Numbered from the stretch's first letter, positions 52,716-61,828 are shown. The stretch is DNA of 64,000 nt from Glaciimonas soli (GCF_009497155.1 NZ_WINI01000001.1:930001-994000); one strand, 5' to 3'. The notes: a model not told the origin generated them from the letters alone. Program-made: numbers and translations.

Positions 52716-53585
52716 TTATTTAAACACCACCGTCTTATGTCCGTTGAGCAAAATTCTATGTTCCACAAACCATTTCACCGCACGCGCCAACACCACTGAT
52801 TCAACGTCACGACCAATCGCCGTCAACGTTTCTGGATTCATCGCGTGATCTACTCGGGCCACATCTTGCTCGATGATCGGACCTTCATCCAGATCTCCTG
52901 TCACAAAATGTGCCGTTGCACCGATCAGCTTTACGCCTCTTTCATGCGCTTGATAATAAGGCTTGGCGCCTTTAAAACTTGGCAGGAAAGAATGGTGAAT
53001 ATTGATAGCTTTGCCGGTTAATGCCGTACACAGCTCTGGCGACAAAATTTGCATATAGCGCGCCAATACGACTAAATCAATATCATGCGTGGCTATCAGC
53101 TCCAGTACACGCGCTTCTTGTGCCTGTTTGGCTTCTGGTGAGGCGCCAGTTTTCAAAGGCAAATGATGAAACGGAATGTTATAGCTGGCTGCAAGTTGAT
53201 AAAAATCCGTGTGATTGGACACAATCGCGGGAATTTCTACTGGCAACAAACCGCTCTTATAGCGGAACAGCAAATCATTTAGGCAATGGCCAATTTTCGA
53301 CACCATCAACAGCATACGCGGCTTTTTGGTGGCGTCATTTAATTGCCAGTTCATCTGCATGCTTGCAGCCAACGCGGCAAATGCAGTGCGCAGTGCCTCA
53401 TCTGCAATAGCCGGATTTTCCGCCGAAAAATGCACACGCATAAAAAATAGTTTGGACTGCGCATCGCCAAACTGGGCGGAGTCAATAATGTTGCAACCAT
53501 ACTCAGACAGAAAGCCTGAAACGCGATGCACGATCCCACGCTGATCTAGGCAGGATAAAGTAAGGATATATTCTGGATGGCTCAT
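52716..53585 (-). CDS. purU: Formyltetrahydrofolate deformylase
   Basis: PurU hydrolyses 10-formyl-tetrahydrofolate to formate and tetrahydrofolate, balancing one-carbon pools. The start is ATG 53585 (MSHPEYILTLSCLDQRG); a TTG at 53594 is in frame but weaker. The 289-residue protein has an N-terminal ACT domain (to about residue 80) and a formyl-transferase fold. The Asn-His-Asp catalytic set is in INIHHSFLPSFKGAKPYYQA and HFVTGDLDEGPIIEQD. The formate-regulating ACT domain looks complete. It ends close to the palindrome after the CusF-like gene and is divergently placed from nothing upstream; a bactofilin gene lies on the same strand ahead of it. Confidence 0.95.
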   Translation of the reverse strand: MSHPEYILTLSCLDQRGIVHRVSGFLSEYGCNIIDSAQFGDAQSKLFFMRVHFSAENPAIADEALRTAFAALAASMQMNWQLNDATKKPRMLLMVSKIGHCLNDLLFRYKSGLLPVEIPAIVSNHTDFYQLAASYNIPFHHLPLKTGASPEAKQAQEARVLELIATHDIDLVVLARYMQILSPELCTALTGKAINIHHSFLPSFKGAKPYYQAHERGVKLIGATAHFVTGDLDEGPIIEQDVARVDHAMNPETLTAIGRDVESVVLARAVKWFVEHRILLNGHKTVVFK

Positions 53586-53676
53586 AATGTTCAAGAAGAA
53601 ACGAAACGCCTGACCGTGTAGTCAGTCTACCAATATGGCGAAAAGCGCTATTGTCGCATGCTTGCACTGGACGAAC

Positions 53677-53713
53677 AAAACCGAGGCATATTTTTATGTA
53701 TGCCTCGGTTTTG
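53677..53713 (-). terminator. Terminator of the bactofilin gene
   Basis: AAAACCGAGGCATA / TATGCCTCGGTTTT form a 14-bp stem with a 9-base loop at 53691-53699. On the minus strand TTTT closes the stem. It separates the bactofilin transcript from purU. Confidence 0.8.
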
Positions 53714-53757
53714 AAACAGGATAGCCGTAAAGACTATTTTTTTGAATTAGCTAAAAT

Positions 53758-54327
53758 TTATACTGCACTTGCTGCTGCCACTGGGGGAGTAACAACTTTT
53801 ACGCCAGAAGCCGTATCGACTTGCACATCGCCAATCAATTGGCCGCCTTCTTGAATGACGATTTTGCCGTAGCGAATTTTTCCCGATACTTTGCCGGTAG
53901 CATGAATAATCAATTTTTCACGCACAGTCAGATCGCCGTCAAATTCACCGTGGATTTCGGCCAGATCAATCACGGCTGAACCTTTAAATGCGCCTTTTTC
54001 AGCAATGTGAATGACACGCGAATTCATCGTTGCCTCAACGCGGCCTTCCACCACTAACGTGTCGCAGTCAGTAATTTCAACGCCTTTAAGCTTGATATTA
54101 GGGCCAACGATCAGTTTGCTACCGCTTTCATTTGTGCTCGATGCATGCGCACTATGAGAAGAGGAAGAACTGGCAGAAAAAGGGGAATTGGATGAAGTAG
54201 ATTTAGAAAAGCTTGATGGGCTGGTAGATGACATAGTAGAAGAGTTCAGATTATTGGTACTGGTTGATGTCGAAGTCGCGGGTGTTGATGAATCTCGCTT
54301 TCCAAAAAGCGTTTCTGAGCGAAGCAT
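53758..54327 (-). CDS. Bactofilin family protein
   Basis: This 189-residue protein has a Ser/Thr-rich, disordered N-terminal stretch of about 68 residues followed by the bactofilin (DUF583) beta-helix: IVGPNIKLKGVEITDCDTLVVEGRVEATM...EIHGEFDGDLTVREKLIIHATGKVSGKI. Bactofilins polymerise without nucleotides into cytoskeletal filaments, often at the inner membrane, and help cell shape or local peptidoglycan synthesis. AGGAG is at correct spacing before ATG 54327. It has its own terminator. The N-terminal tail here is longer and more Ser-rich than in most. Confidence 0.9.
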   Translation of the reverse strand: MLRSETLFGKRDSSTPATSTSTSTNNLNSSTMSSTSPSSFSKSTSSNSPFSASSSSSHSAHASSTNESGSKLIVGPNIKLKGVEITDCDTLVVEGRVEATMNSRVIHIAEKGAFKGSAVIDLAEIHGEFDGDLTVREKLIIHATGKVSGKIRYGKIVIQEGGQLIGDVQVDTASGVKVVTPPVAAASAV

Positions 54328-54722
54328 ACTATCTCCTAAAAATACTACGTCGTTTTACAGACGCACTGAAAATGATTGAACTTTAAACAAATGATCTGCA
54401 TTAAGTTGCGCATAAATCACCCAAAATCGTGATGCCAAAATCGCATCTGCTTTTACGGGCTAATGATCTAAGCTTGAGAGCCAGAAGAATCTTAAAAAGT
54501 TCATGGATTTCAGGCATTGATTTGTAACAATTTATCGAGCATGCATCAATTGCCAATATCGTGTTCGAACACCATGATTCTCGAAATAAGAAACTGATAA
54601 AATCTGTTTCGCCTGAGCATACAACCATAACGAACATTTCAGACAAAAAATCATTCAGATCATTATGTAAGTCACAACGCGCAGAATACGCAGACTCTTA
54701 ACCAAATTTTGGAGACACACAC
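54328..54722. other. Gene-free stretch between bactofilin and GyrI-like genes
   Basis: 395 bases without a convincing ORF. An 81-codon minus-strand frame at 54401-54646 has no ATG and unlikely composition. The right end carries the GyrI-like gene's promoter. Confidence 0.7.
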
Positions 54723-55205
54723 ATGCAAGCCAAGTTAGAAGCGAAAGTGCTGAATTTGCCACCCGTGAACATCGCGTATCAAAGATATATCGGACCTTAT
54801 GGCCCTGGAATCGGGAAATTCTGGAATGACACTTTTATGCCGTGGTGCGTCGCTAATCATGTAGAAAGACATGCCACTTTTGGAATCGCGCACGATGACC
54901 CGCATCAAACTGACCCAGAAAAATGTCGCTATGACGCTGGTGTTGAAGTTGCTGGTGATTTTAAAGCCATTGAACCGACCTACTTAACGACATTGCCCGG
55001 TGGGCGTTACGCTGTTGCCGAGTTTGCAGGTACCGCTACCGAGATTGGTGCGGCATGGACAACTTTGTTTCGCGAATGGTTACCGGCGAACGGTTGGCAA
55101 GTCGATAACCGCCCCTGTTTTGAACGTTATCTGCCAGATACTAAATTTGACGCAAAAACCGGCGCGTTTGAATGTGAGTTATGTATCTCGGTACGTCCGC
55201 TATAA
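54723..55205 (+). CDS. GyrI-like small-molecule-binding protein
   Basis: This 160-residue protein is a stand-alone GyrI-like / AraC effector-binding domain (SHS2 type). Typical elements are VNIAYQRYIGPYG near the start, CRYDAGVEVAGDFKAIEP in the middle with YLTTLPGGRYAVAEFAGTAT, and PCFERYLPD near the end, where Glu is the usual ligand-contacting residue. Such proteins bind hydrophobic cations or inhibit DNA gyrase (SbmC); some detoxify. No DNA-binding domain is attached. GGAG is 8 bases before ATG 54723. It stands alone, with a hairpin about 115 bases downstream. Confidence 0.85.
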   Translation: MQAKLEAKVLNLPPVNIAYQRYIGPYGPGIGKFWNDTFMPWCVANHVERHATFGIAHDDPHQTDPEKCRYDAGVEVAGDFKAIEPTYLTTLPGGRYAVAEFAGTATEIGAAWTTLFREWLPANGWQVDNRPCFERYLPDTKFDAKTGAFECELCISVRPL

Positions 55206-55319
55206 CCCGCTTTATATCCTTTTTGCCTTATTTTAGAATTGGTTTATTGTTACGCTTAGTTGACATAAATACTAATTATCTAAATTAGCGGTCAAAAAAA
55301 CACAGTGAAATAACATTAA

Positions 55320-55348
55320 GGAAATTTCTCCTGCCAGGAGGAATTTCC
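55320..55348 (+). terminator. Hairpin after the GyrI-like gene
   Basis: GGAAATTTCTCCTG / CAGGAGGAATTTCC form a 13-bp stem with a small loop (55320-55348). The T-run is short, so it is a possible terminator. Confidence 0.55.
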
Positions 55349-55473
55349 TGATGCGAGCATTGTTATTAGAGTGCTACGAAAAAAACAAAGTTGTCGACAT
55401 TTCCATTTGTGCTCAGTCATATAAAAATCAACTCGACTACGCAGATGGAGGCGTTTAGTCCTACAATCGCGGC

Positions 55474-56574
55474 ATGAAAAAACTTGATATTTTATTGCCG
55501 TTTAGCCTACCGCCAAAAGAACTAGCGCGCGACTTGCTGGCGCATCTCAAGCTACCAGCACTTGCTACATTACTATCTCGCGCTCAAAGCAATCGCCTGC
55601 AGCATTTTGACGAATTCGCTCACACATTACCTCATGAAATGTGGCTAGCGCGGCAGTTTGGTATACACACTCCCACAGATTCCAGCCCCGCCATCGCCCA
55701 CATTGCCATGCGTGGTATCAACTTACCGGCGCAAACCGGCCATTGGTTCGTACTGCATCCAGCACATATTCATATCGCCCGTGATCATTTGGTGTTGACT
55801 GATATTCGTCAGGTGCGACTCTCAGAAGCCGATGCGCTAGCACTGTTTAATAGCGCCAAACCGTTGTTTGAAGATGCGGGTAAAACCTTGTTGTATGGCG
55901 ATACGAATACGTGGTTCATGCGTGCCGATGAATGGCGGACATTGCGCACTTCGACGCCGGATGCCACTTGTGGCCACAATATTGATATCTGGATGCCGCG
56001 CAGTGAAGATGGCAGCGCGCGTGCCTGGCGCAAGTTGCAAAACGAAGTGCAAATGCAATGGTTTGAAAACGCACTTAATCAAGAACGCACCGCGCTGGGT
56101 CAGCAGGTAATCAATTCTTTATGGTTGTGGGGCGGCCAGACAGCGAACGACACTGCTGATGACATACAAAGTGGGACGCACACTGAAAAGCGTTACAGTC
56201 ACACCTATAATTTACAAGGCTGGCCGCAGTGTCTGACGACGCGCTCGCCACACTATCGAACCCATTGCAGTGCGGCTGAATTGATTGCCGACGCTCCGCA
56301 ACAAGGCTTATTGTTACTGAATACGCTCATCGCACCGACGCTTACTAGCGAGTGGTCGGTCTGGCAGCAACAATTGCAAACCCTGGAAACCGATTGGTTT
56401 ACGCCATTATTGCAAGCTTTAGAAAATCGCCAGTTAGATCAACTGACGCTGATAATGACTGATAACACACGCATGACAGAATTCAACATCACTCGGCTCT
56501 CGCTAAAAAAATTCTGGGTTAAACCTACCCTTAAAAAACTAAGCGTTGAAATAGTCAAGGGAGCCATATCGTGA
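55474..56574 (+). CDS. RpfE-type / phosphoglycerate-mutase-like regulatory protein
   Basis: This 366-residue protein is of the family found next to recJ in Betaproteobacteria and Xanthomonas, where it is called RpfE or annotated as cofactor-independent phosphoglycerate mutase-like. Recognisable parts are LLPFSLPPKELARDLL at the start, FVLHPAHIHIARDHLVLTD, and the closing half with SLWLWGG, DWFTPLLQAL and an MTDNTRM turn. I see no clear metal-binding set of the mutase, so catalysis is doubtful. It overlaps recJ by 4 bases (ATATCGTGA), so they are coupled. Its biochemical role is unknown. Confidence 0.7.
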   Translation: MKKLDILLPFSLPPKELARDLLAHLKLPALATLLSRAQSNRLQHFDEFAHTLPHEMWLARQFGIHTPTDSSPAIAHIAMRGINLPAQTGHWFVLHPAHIHIARDHLVLTDIRQVRLSEADALALFNSAKPLFEDAGKTLLYGDTNTWFMRADEWRTLRTSTPDATCGHNIDIWMPRSEDGSARAWRKLQNEVQMQWFENALNQERTALGQQVINSLWLWGGQTANDTADDIQSGTHTEKRYSHTYNLQGWPQCLTTRSPHYRTHCSAAELIADAPQQGLLLLNTLIAPTLTSEWSVWQQQLQTLETDWFTPLLQALENRQLDQLTLIMTDNTRMTEFNITRLSLKKFWVKPTLKKLSVEIVKGAIS

Positions 56575-58268
56575 CCCGCATCGTCACTCGCTCCTATCCG
56601 TTTCGCGATGCCGAGCGGCTGCATCAAAGTGGCGTTCATCCTGTCTTGGCGCGTGTCTATGCAGCGCGAGGATTGCTTGATGTAAAAGAACTCGACAGTG
56701 AACTCAGTTCGCTGCACCCACCATCCGGTTTGCTGCACATAGAAGCTGCAGCCAGTTTTTTAGCTGATGCCATCGTCGCCAAAAAGAAAATGGTGATCGT
56801 TGCCGATTACGACTGCGACGGCGCAACTGCTTGCGCGGTTGGTTTACGTGGCTTACGTCTGTTAGGTGCGCAAGTCGATTTCATCGTGCCGAATCGGTTT
56901 GAATACGGTTATGGCTTGACGCCGGAAATCGTTGATCTGACCATACGCGAAAAATCGCCCGACATCATCGTCACCGTCGACAACGGCATCGCCAGCATCG
57001 ACGGTGTTGCTGCGGCCAATGCGCGTGGCATTGAAGTGGTTGTCACCGACCATCACTTACCTGCCGATACCTTGCCGGCCGCTGCCGTCATCGTTAATCC
57101 AAATCAACCTGAATGTGGCTTCCCCAGCAAAAATCTGGCTGGTGTCGGTGTCATGTTTTATGTATTGCTGGCGTTACGCGCCGAAATGCGCAAGCGCGGC
57201 ATATTCGATGCGCAAACCCAGCCGAAACTCGATGTTTTACTGGATCTGGTTGCACTCGGAACGGTGGCCGACGTGGTAAAACTGGATGCGAATAACCGAA
57301 TTTTGGTAGCGCAAGGTTTAAAGCGCATGCGCGCCGGCCGTATGCACGCTGGCATCGCCGCGCTGTTCCGCGCCGCCAGTCGCGATCCGCGCCGCGCATC
57401 ACCGTTTGATCTCGGTTTTGCGGTAGGTCCGCGCTTGAACGCAGCTGGGCGCCTGGCCGATATGGCATTGGGGATCGAATGTTTAACCACCGACGATGAA
57501 GGCCGTGCCTGGGCGATCGCGCAGCAACTCGATAGTATCAACAAAGAACGGCGCGAAATTGAGGCTGGCATGCAAGATACCGCGCTGGCTTTGCTAGACA
57601 ATTTCAATCCGGTCGACAGCAACACGATCAGCGTGTTTGACGCATCCTGGCACCAAGGTGTGATCGGCATTGTCGCATCACGCCTGAAAGATAAGTTTTA
57701 TCGCCCTACCATCACTTTCGCGCCAGGCGACGATGGCATGATCAAGGGTTCGGGGCGTTCGATTCCGGGGTTTCATTTGCGTGATGCATTGGATTTGGTC
57801 TCCAAACATGCGCCCAGCCTGATCGAAAAATTCGGCGGTCATGCCATGGCAGCGGGCTTGACCATACGTGCCGATGCGTTAGAAACCTTCTCTGCTGCGT
57901 TTGAAAAAGTGGGAAGTGCTTGGTTAGGCAAACAAGAATTAGAACGCGTGATAGAAACCGATGGCCCACTGGAAGATGCGTATTACACCATCGACTTCAT
58001 CACGCTGATGGAAGGTCAGGTGTGGGGGCAAGGTTTTTCACCGCCGATATTCTGCGACGAATTCAAAATCGTCAGCCAACGGATTTTAAAAGAAAAACAT
58101 TTAAAATTATTGCTAGATAGAAATGGAATTCGCTATGATGCAATCTGGTTCGGTCATGTCGATGAACTTGGTAGTCGCGCTCGCGTAGCATTTCGGTTGG
58201 ATGCGAATGAATATAACGGCGTGACCAAGGTGCAATTGATGATCGAACATGCGGAAGCGATAGTATAG
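56571..58268 (+). CDS. recJ: Single-stranded-DNA-specific exonuclease RecJ
   Basis: RecJ degrades single-stranded DNA 5' to 3' in recombination and mismatch repair. The 565-residue protein has the DHH phosphoesterase motifs: DYDCDGATA near residue 83, VTVDNGIAS near 132, VVVTDHHLP near 157, and the DHHA1 part with GGHAMAAGLTIR near 423. The oligonucleotide-binding C-terminal domain follows. It starts with GTG at 56571, which has GGGAG 8 bases upstream; the product begins MTRIVTRSYPFRDAE. Its start overlaps the end of the RpfE-like gene. All metal ligands are present. Confidence 0.96.
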   Translation: MTRIVTRSYPFRDAERLHQSGVHPVLARVYAARGLLDVKELDSELSSLHPPSGLLHIEAAASFLADAIVAKKKMVIVADYDCDGATACAVGLRGLRLLGAQVDFIVPNRFEYGYGLTPEIVDLTIREKSPDIIVTVDNGIASIDGVAAANARGIEVVVTDHHLPADTLPAAAVIVNPNQPECGFPSKNLAGVGVMFYVLLALRAEMRKRGIFDAQTQPKLDVLLDLVALGTVADVVKLDANNRILVAQGLKRMRAGRMHAGIAALFRAASRDPRRASPFDLGFAVGPRLNAAGRLADMALGIECLTTDDEGRAWAIAQQLDSINKERREIEAGMQDTALALLDNFNPVDSNTISVFDASWHQGVIGIVASRLKDKFYRPTITFAPGDDGMIKGSGRSIPGFHLRDALDLVSKHAPSLIEKFGGHAMAAGLTIRADALETFSAAFEKVGSAWLGKQELERVIETDGPLEDAYYTIDFITLMEGQVWGQGFSPPIFCDEFKIVSQRILKEKHLKLLLDRNGIRYDAIWFGHVDELGSRARVAFRLDANEYNGVTKVQLMIEHAEAIV

Positions 58269-58337
58269 CTCCCACATCCCAGCCCATCTCCAGTCTCCGG
58301 AAGAGGGACTTCAATCGAAGGCATATCAAAAATAATT

Positions 58338-59687
58338 ATGTCCAGACCACGCCCTCCTTTACATCGTATCCAAAAGCCGCCGATGACCCCGCGCAAACTG
58401 AAGATGGTCATCTTCGGTGGCTTGCTGTTATTAATAGGGGTGATTTGGGCCGTGGTCATCGTCATCCAGCCCGCAATCCAACGCACCATTGTCATTACCA
58501 CCGGTGCGGATGACGGTATCTATCGCGGCTTTGCCAATAAATATGCGCCATTGTTAAAGAAAGAAGGCATCACACTCGATATTCGCCCCTCCACCGGCTC
58601 CGTACAAAATTTCGACCGCCTTCAGGATCCCAACAGCGAATATGAAGTGGGCTTCATCCAATCCGGCACCACCAATGATGCCGACACGTCCAATCTGCAA
58701 GCGATTGCCGCCGTATCATATGAACCGATATGGGTTTTTTATCGCACTAGCAATCCCAGTGAGACCATCGATCGCCTCGCCCAATTACGCGGTAAACGTG
58801 TCTCGGTTGGTGTACCCGGCAGTGGTTTACTGATCGTGGCGAATCAACTCTTAAAACAAAGCAGCATCGATACGAGCAACGCAACTTTGCTTCAGTGGAC
58901 CGCTGATCAAGCCTATGCAGGATTAGAAGCAGGGAAACTGGACGCGGCTTTTTTCATCGGTCGCCCGGACGCAGACATGCAGCAGAAATTATTGAAAAGC
59001 AATTTGAAATTAATGAATTTTGCGCAGGCTGATGCGATAGTGCAGGTCTTCCCTTCACTCTCTAAAATCACGTTTCCACGCGCATCCACCAGTCTGGTTG
59101 ACGATTTACCACAGCACGATGTCACCCTGCTGGCCGCAACCGCCATGCTGGTTGCCAAAGACACGTTGCACCCAGCCTTGACATATGTACTGCTGGATAG
59201 TGCCAATGAAGTACACAATCAGGAAGACTATTTCACGCCGCGCGGCTATTTCCCGAATCAAAATATTCAAGACTTTACCCTTTCGGATGAAACCAAACGT
59301 TATTTCAAAACTGGTCGCCCTTTTCTGCAGCGCTATTTGCCATTTTGGCTGGCAAACTTTATCGAACGGCGCTTCCTGATTTTGCTGCCTTTTATGGCCT
59401 TGTTAATCGGTTTGCTGCAGGCGATTCCGAAAATGTATGAAGCCCGCATGAAAAAGCGCCTGGTGGCCTGGTATCGAGAAATCAAATCATTGGAAGATGA
59501 AATCTGGGACACAAAAAATCCTAGCGTCGAGCATATTGCCCAATGGCGAAATGAAATCGAAGAAATTGATGCAAACGCCAATCACATACGCATTCCGCAT
59601 CAATATTTCAACGAGGTGTACGCGTTGAAACAGGCGATTAAGGTAGTACGAGACAGGATCGCGAGCCGAAGTCCCACCGTGAGTTGA
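58338..59687 (+). CDS. TAXI family solute-binding protein with C-terminal membrane anchor
   Basis: This 449-residue protein has an N-terminal membrane helix (MVIFGGLLLLIGVIWAVVIV) and a TAXI-type binding domain (IVITTGADDGIYRGFANKYA, VGFIQSGTTNDAD, RVSVGVPGSGLLIVANQLL). A second helix near residue 350 (LILLPFMALLIGLLQAIPKM) follows, then a cytoplasmic helical tail of about 80 residues (YREIKSLEDEIWD...KVVRDRIASRS). Usual TAXI proteins are soluble partners of fused TRAP permeases; no such permease is nearby, and this copy is anchored at both ends. It may act as a membrane sensor or scaffold. ATG 58338, weak ribosome site. Confidence 0.8.
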   Translation: MSRPRPPLHRIQKPPMTPRKLKMVIFGGLLLLIGVIWAVVIVIQPAIQRTIVITTGADDGIYRGFANKYAPLLKKEGITLDIRPSTGSVQNFDRLQDPNSEYEVGFIQSGTTNDADTSNLQAIAAVSYEPIWVFYRTSNPSETIDRLAQLRGKRVSVGVPGSGLLIVANQLLKQSSIDTSNATLLQWTADQAYAGLEAGKLDAAFFIGRPDADMQQKLLKSNLKLMNFAQADAIVQVFPSLSKITFPRASTSLVDDLPQHDVTLLAATAMLVAKDTLHPALTYVLLDSANEVHNQEDYFTPRGYFPNQNIQDFTLSDETKRYFKTGRPFLQRYLPFWLANFIERRFLILLPFMALLIGLLQAIPKMYEARMKKRLVAWYREIKSLEDEIWDTKNPSVEHIAQWRNEIEEIDANANHIRIPHQYFNEVYALKQAIKVVRDRIASRSPTVS

Positions 59688-59819
59688 TAATTAACTACTA
59701 AATTATCTAAAAAACTGGTTAAATTAGGCGTACCAACACAGGCGATACAGCTCTGTACGTCAAAAAGGTACTGCTATTGATCCGCATTTTTTGGCAAACT
59801 TCACCATGAAAACCACGCA

Positions 59820-61133
59820 ATGACTACATACTTAGCAGATGCACCGACCAACTCTCCAACACGGGTTGCTGTAGCAAGCTTTATTGGTACCGCCATCGAA
59901 TTTTTCGACTTTTATATCTTTGCCACGATGGCAGCATTGTTCATTGGTCCGATTTTCTTCCCAAAAGAATCGAGCACCGCACAAGCACTCAGTGCCTTCG
60001 TTACCTTTGGTATCGCCTTTCTGGCGCGCCCGATTGGCTCCGCTTTGTTCGGTCATTTTGGTGATCGCATCGGTCGCAAAACCACTTTGGTCGCATCGCT
60101 GATGGTGATGGGTATTTCCACCACCTTGATCGGATTTTTGCCAGGCTACGACAGCATCGGCACACTGGCCCCCATTCTGCTTTGCGTGTTGCGCTTCGGA
60201 CAGGGTATAGGCTTAGGCGGCGAATGGGGTGGCGCAACCCTGCTCGCCACTGAAAATGCACCGCCCGGAAAGCGCGGCTGGTTTGGCATGTTCCCGCAAA
60301 TTGGACCATCAATCGGTTTCCTGTGCGCCAACGGCCTGTTCTTTGGCTTGGCACTGTGCTTAAGCGATGATCAACTCAAAAGCTGGGGTTGGCGTATTCC
60401 TTTTATTTTTAGTGCGGTGCTGGTCATCGTTGGCCTATATGTCCGCTTGAAATTGCATGAGTCACCCGCTTTTATGAAAGCCATCGCCCAAAACGAACGT
60501 GTAAAAGCACCGATACTGGAAGTGTTCGCCAAACATTTCGCACCGATTATGCAAGGTGCATTTTCGATGGTGGTGTGCTACGCCTTGTTCTACATTACCA
60601 CTGTGTTTTCGCTTTCCTATGGCGTCACGCACTTGCATTTCACCAAACCGGAATTTTTAGCTCTTCTGTGTTTAGCCGTCGTATTCATGGCGCTGGCCAC
60701 CCTGCTCTCTGCCTGGCTTAGCGACAAATGGGGACGTCGCCCGGTATTGTTGTTGGGTACGGTACTGGCGATCATTTCCGGCTTTACGATGGGGCCACTG
60801 TTGGGTAGTGGCGTTACAGTACTAGTCGGACTGTTTCTGTGCATCGAATTATTTTTGATGGGCTTTACCTTTGGCCCTATGGGCGCACTGCTGCCAGAAA
60901 TTTTCCCCACCAACGTCCGCTATACCGGCGCCTCTCTCGCTTATAACATCGGCGGTATCATCGGCGCCTCGATTGCACCGTTCATCGCGCAAGTGCTGGT
61001 AGAAAAAGGTGGCTTGGATTGGGTGGGCTATTACGTATCGATTGCTGCGCTATTGAGTTTCCTTGCTGTGTTGTCGATGAAGGAAACGCGTAGTGTCAGC
61101 TTGCTTGATGCCGCCGCAATAAAGGCGGGATAG
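59820..61133 (+). CDS. MFS metabolite:H+ symporter (MHS family)
   Basis: This 437-residue, 12-helix transporter resembles the metabolite:H+ symporter group (ShiA, ProP, KgtP). It has the start ASFIGTAIEFFDFYIFATM, motif A GHFGDRIGRKTTL, FGQGIGLGGEWGGATLLATEN near helix 5, and the second motif A SDKWGRRPVLLL. Substrates of the family are dicarboxylates, shikimate, or betaine and proline; the sequence does not tell which. A 5-codon ORF (ATG 59806 to TGA 59823) ends inside the start codon and may couple initiation. No adjacent pathway genes; REP elements follow. Confidence 0.88.
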   Translation: MTTYLADAPTNSPTRVAVASFIGTAIEFFDFYIFATMAALFIGPIFFPKESSTAQALSAFVTFGIAFLARPIGSALFGHFGDRIGRKTTLVASLMVMGISTTLIGFLPGYDSIGTLAPILLCVLRFGQGIGLGGEWGGATLLATENAPPGKRGWFGMFPQIGPSIGFLCANGLFFGLALCLSDDQLKSWGWRIPFIFSAVLVIVGLYVRLKLHESPAFMKAIAQNERVKAPILEVFAKHFAPIMQGAFSMVVCYALFYITTVFSLSYGVTHLHFTKPEFLALLCLAVVFMALATLLSAWLSDKWGRRPVLLLGTVLAIISGFTMGPLLGSGVTVLVGLFLCIELFLMGFTFGPMGALLPEIFPTNVRYTGASLAYNIGGIIGASIAPFIAQVLVEKGGLDWVGYYVSIAALLSFLAVLSMKETRSVSLLDAAAIKAG

Positions 61134-61215
61134 ATTAGGCAGACACCGGCTGTAGGGGTACGATAAATAGCGCCCTTACAGCCTCAGGGCCGTTCAACGC
61201 TGAAATAAAAAAAAC

Positions 61216-61285
61216 CGTCATCCTCGCGAACGCGGGGATCCACCTTACGATCTCAACATGGATTCCCGCGTTCGCGGGAATCACG
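61216..61285. repeat. REP-like palindromic element, copy 4
   Basis: It has the same two-palindrome architecture as 4768-4833 but lies in the opposite orientation: GTCATCCTCGCGAACGCGGG, a spacer, then ATTCCCGCGTTCGCGGGAAT. Confidence 0.85.
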
Positions 61286-61367
61286 ATGCAACATTAGCTG
61301 CAACATTGAACAGCCCTGTCTACGGCCCACCGTCGCATAACATACGTTAAATAAGAGCCACAAATAA

Positions 61368-61402
61368 AAAAGCCGCTTATGTTTCCATAAGCGGCTTTTT
61401 TA
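61368..61402 (-). terminator. Terminator of the downstream tRNA-Glu gene
   Basis: AAAGCCGCTTATG / CATAAGCGGCTTT form a 13-bp stem with a TTTC loop and T-rich flanks on both sides; it lies just 3' of the tRNA on the minus strand. Confidence 0.9.
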
Positions 61403-61406
61403 ATGC

Positions 61407-61482
61407 TGGCGTCCCCAAGGGGATTCGAACCCCTGTACTCACCGTGAAAGGGTGATGTCCTAGGCCTCTAGACGATGGGGAC
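61407..61482 (-). tRNA. tRNA-Glu (UUC), copy 1
   Basis: 76 nt including an encoded CCA. Acceptor GTCCCC/GGGGAC, anticodon stem CACCC and GGGTG around TTTCACG with anticodon TTC, T-arm GGGGTTCGAATCCCC. It is identical to the gene 200 bases away. Confidence 0.97.
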
Positions 61483-61573
61483 AATGATCTGTCCTTGTTA
61501 CTGACCTGATACTACTTTAGTTACAACTTAGCTACAAAACACCTTACTTTATTAGTCCATATCTGGACTAATA

Positions 61574-61604
61574 AAAAAGTCGCATCACACCGATGCGACT
61601 TTTA
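61574..61604 (-). terminator. Terminator of the upstream tRNA-Glu gene
   Basis: AAAGTCGCATC / GATGCGACTTT form a hairpin around ACACC, with an A-run giving a T-run on the minus strand. Each tRNA-Glu copy therefore has its own, unrelated terminator. Confidence 0.85.
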
Positions 61605-61606
61605 AC

Positions 61607-61682
61607 TGGCGTCCCCAAGGGGATTCGAACCCCTGTACTCACCGTGAAAGGGTGATGTCCTAGGCCTCTAGACGATGGGGAC
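61607..61682 (-). tRNA. tRNA-Glu (UUC), copy 2
   Basis: Identical in all 76 bases to 61407-61482. The 5' flank (ACAATGATCTGTCCTTGTTA and on) is also shared between the copies, so the duplication includes the leader. Confidence 0.97.
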
Positions 61683-61752
61683 AATGATCTGTCCTTGTTA
61701 CTGACCTGATATTACTTTGCTACTCTTCACTCCACCTGCTACAACTTTACGC

Positions 61753-61828
<76 letters not shown>

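Larger units (their letters stand above)
61134..61406. other. Intergenic stretch after the MHS transporter
   Basis: It holds a REP-like copy (61216-61285) and the terminator of the last tRNA-Glu (61368-61402). No ORF is seen. Confidence 0.7.

Noticed and set aside
54401-54646. 81-codon minus-strand frame between bactofilin and GyrI-like genes
   Set aside because: It starts with TTG, has no ribosome site, and its composition does not resemble the neighbours.
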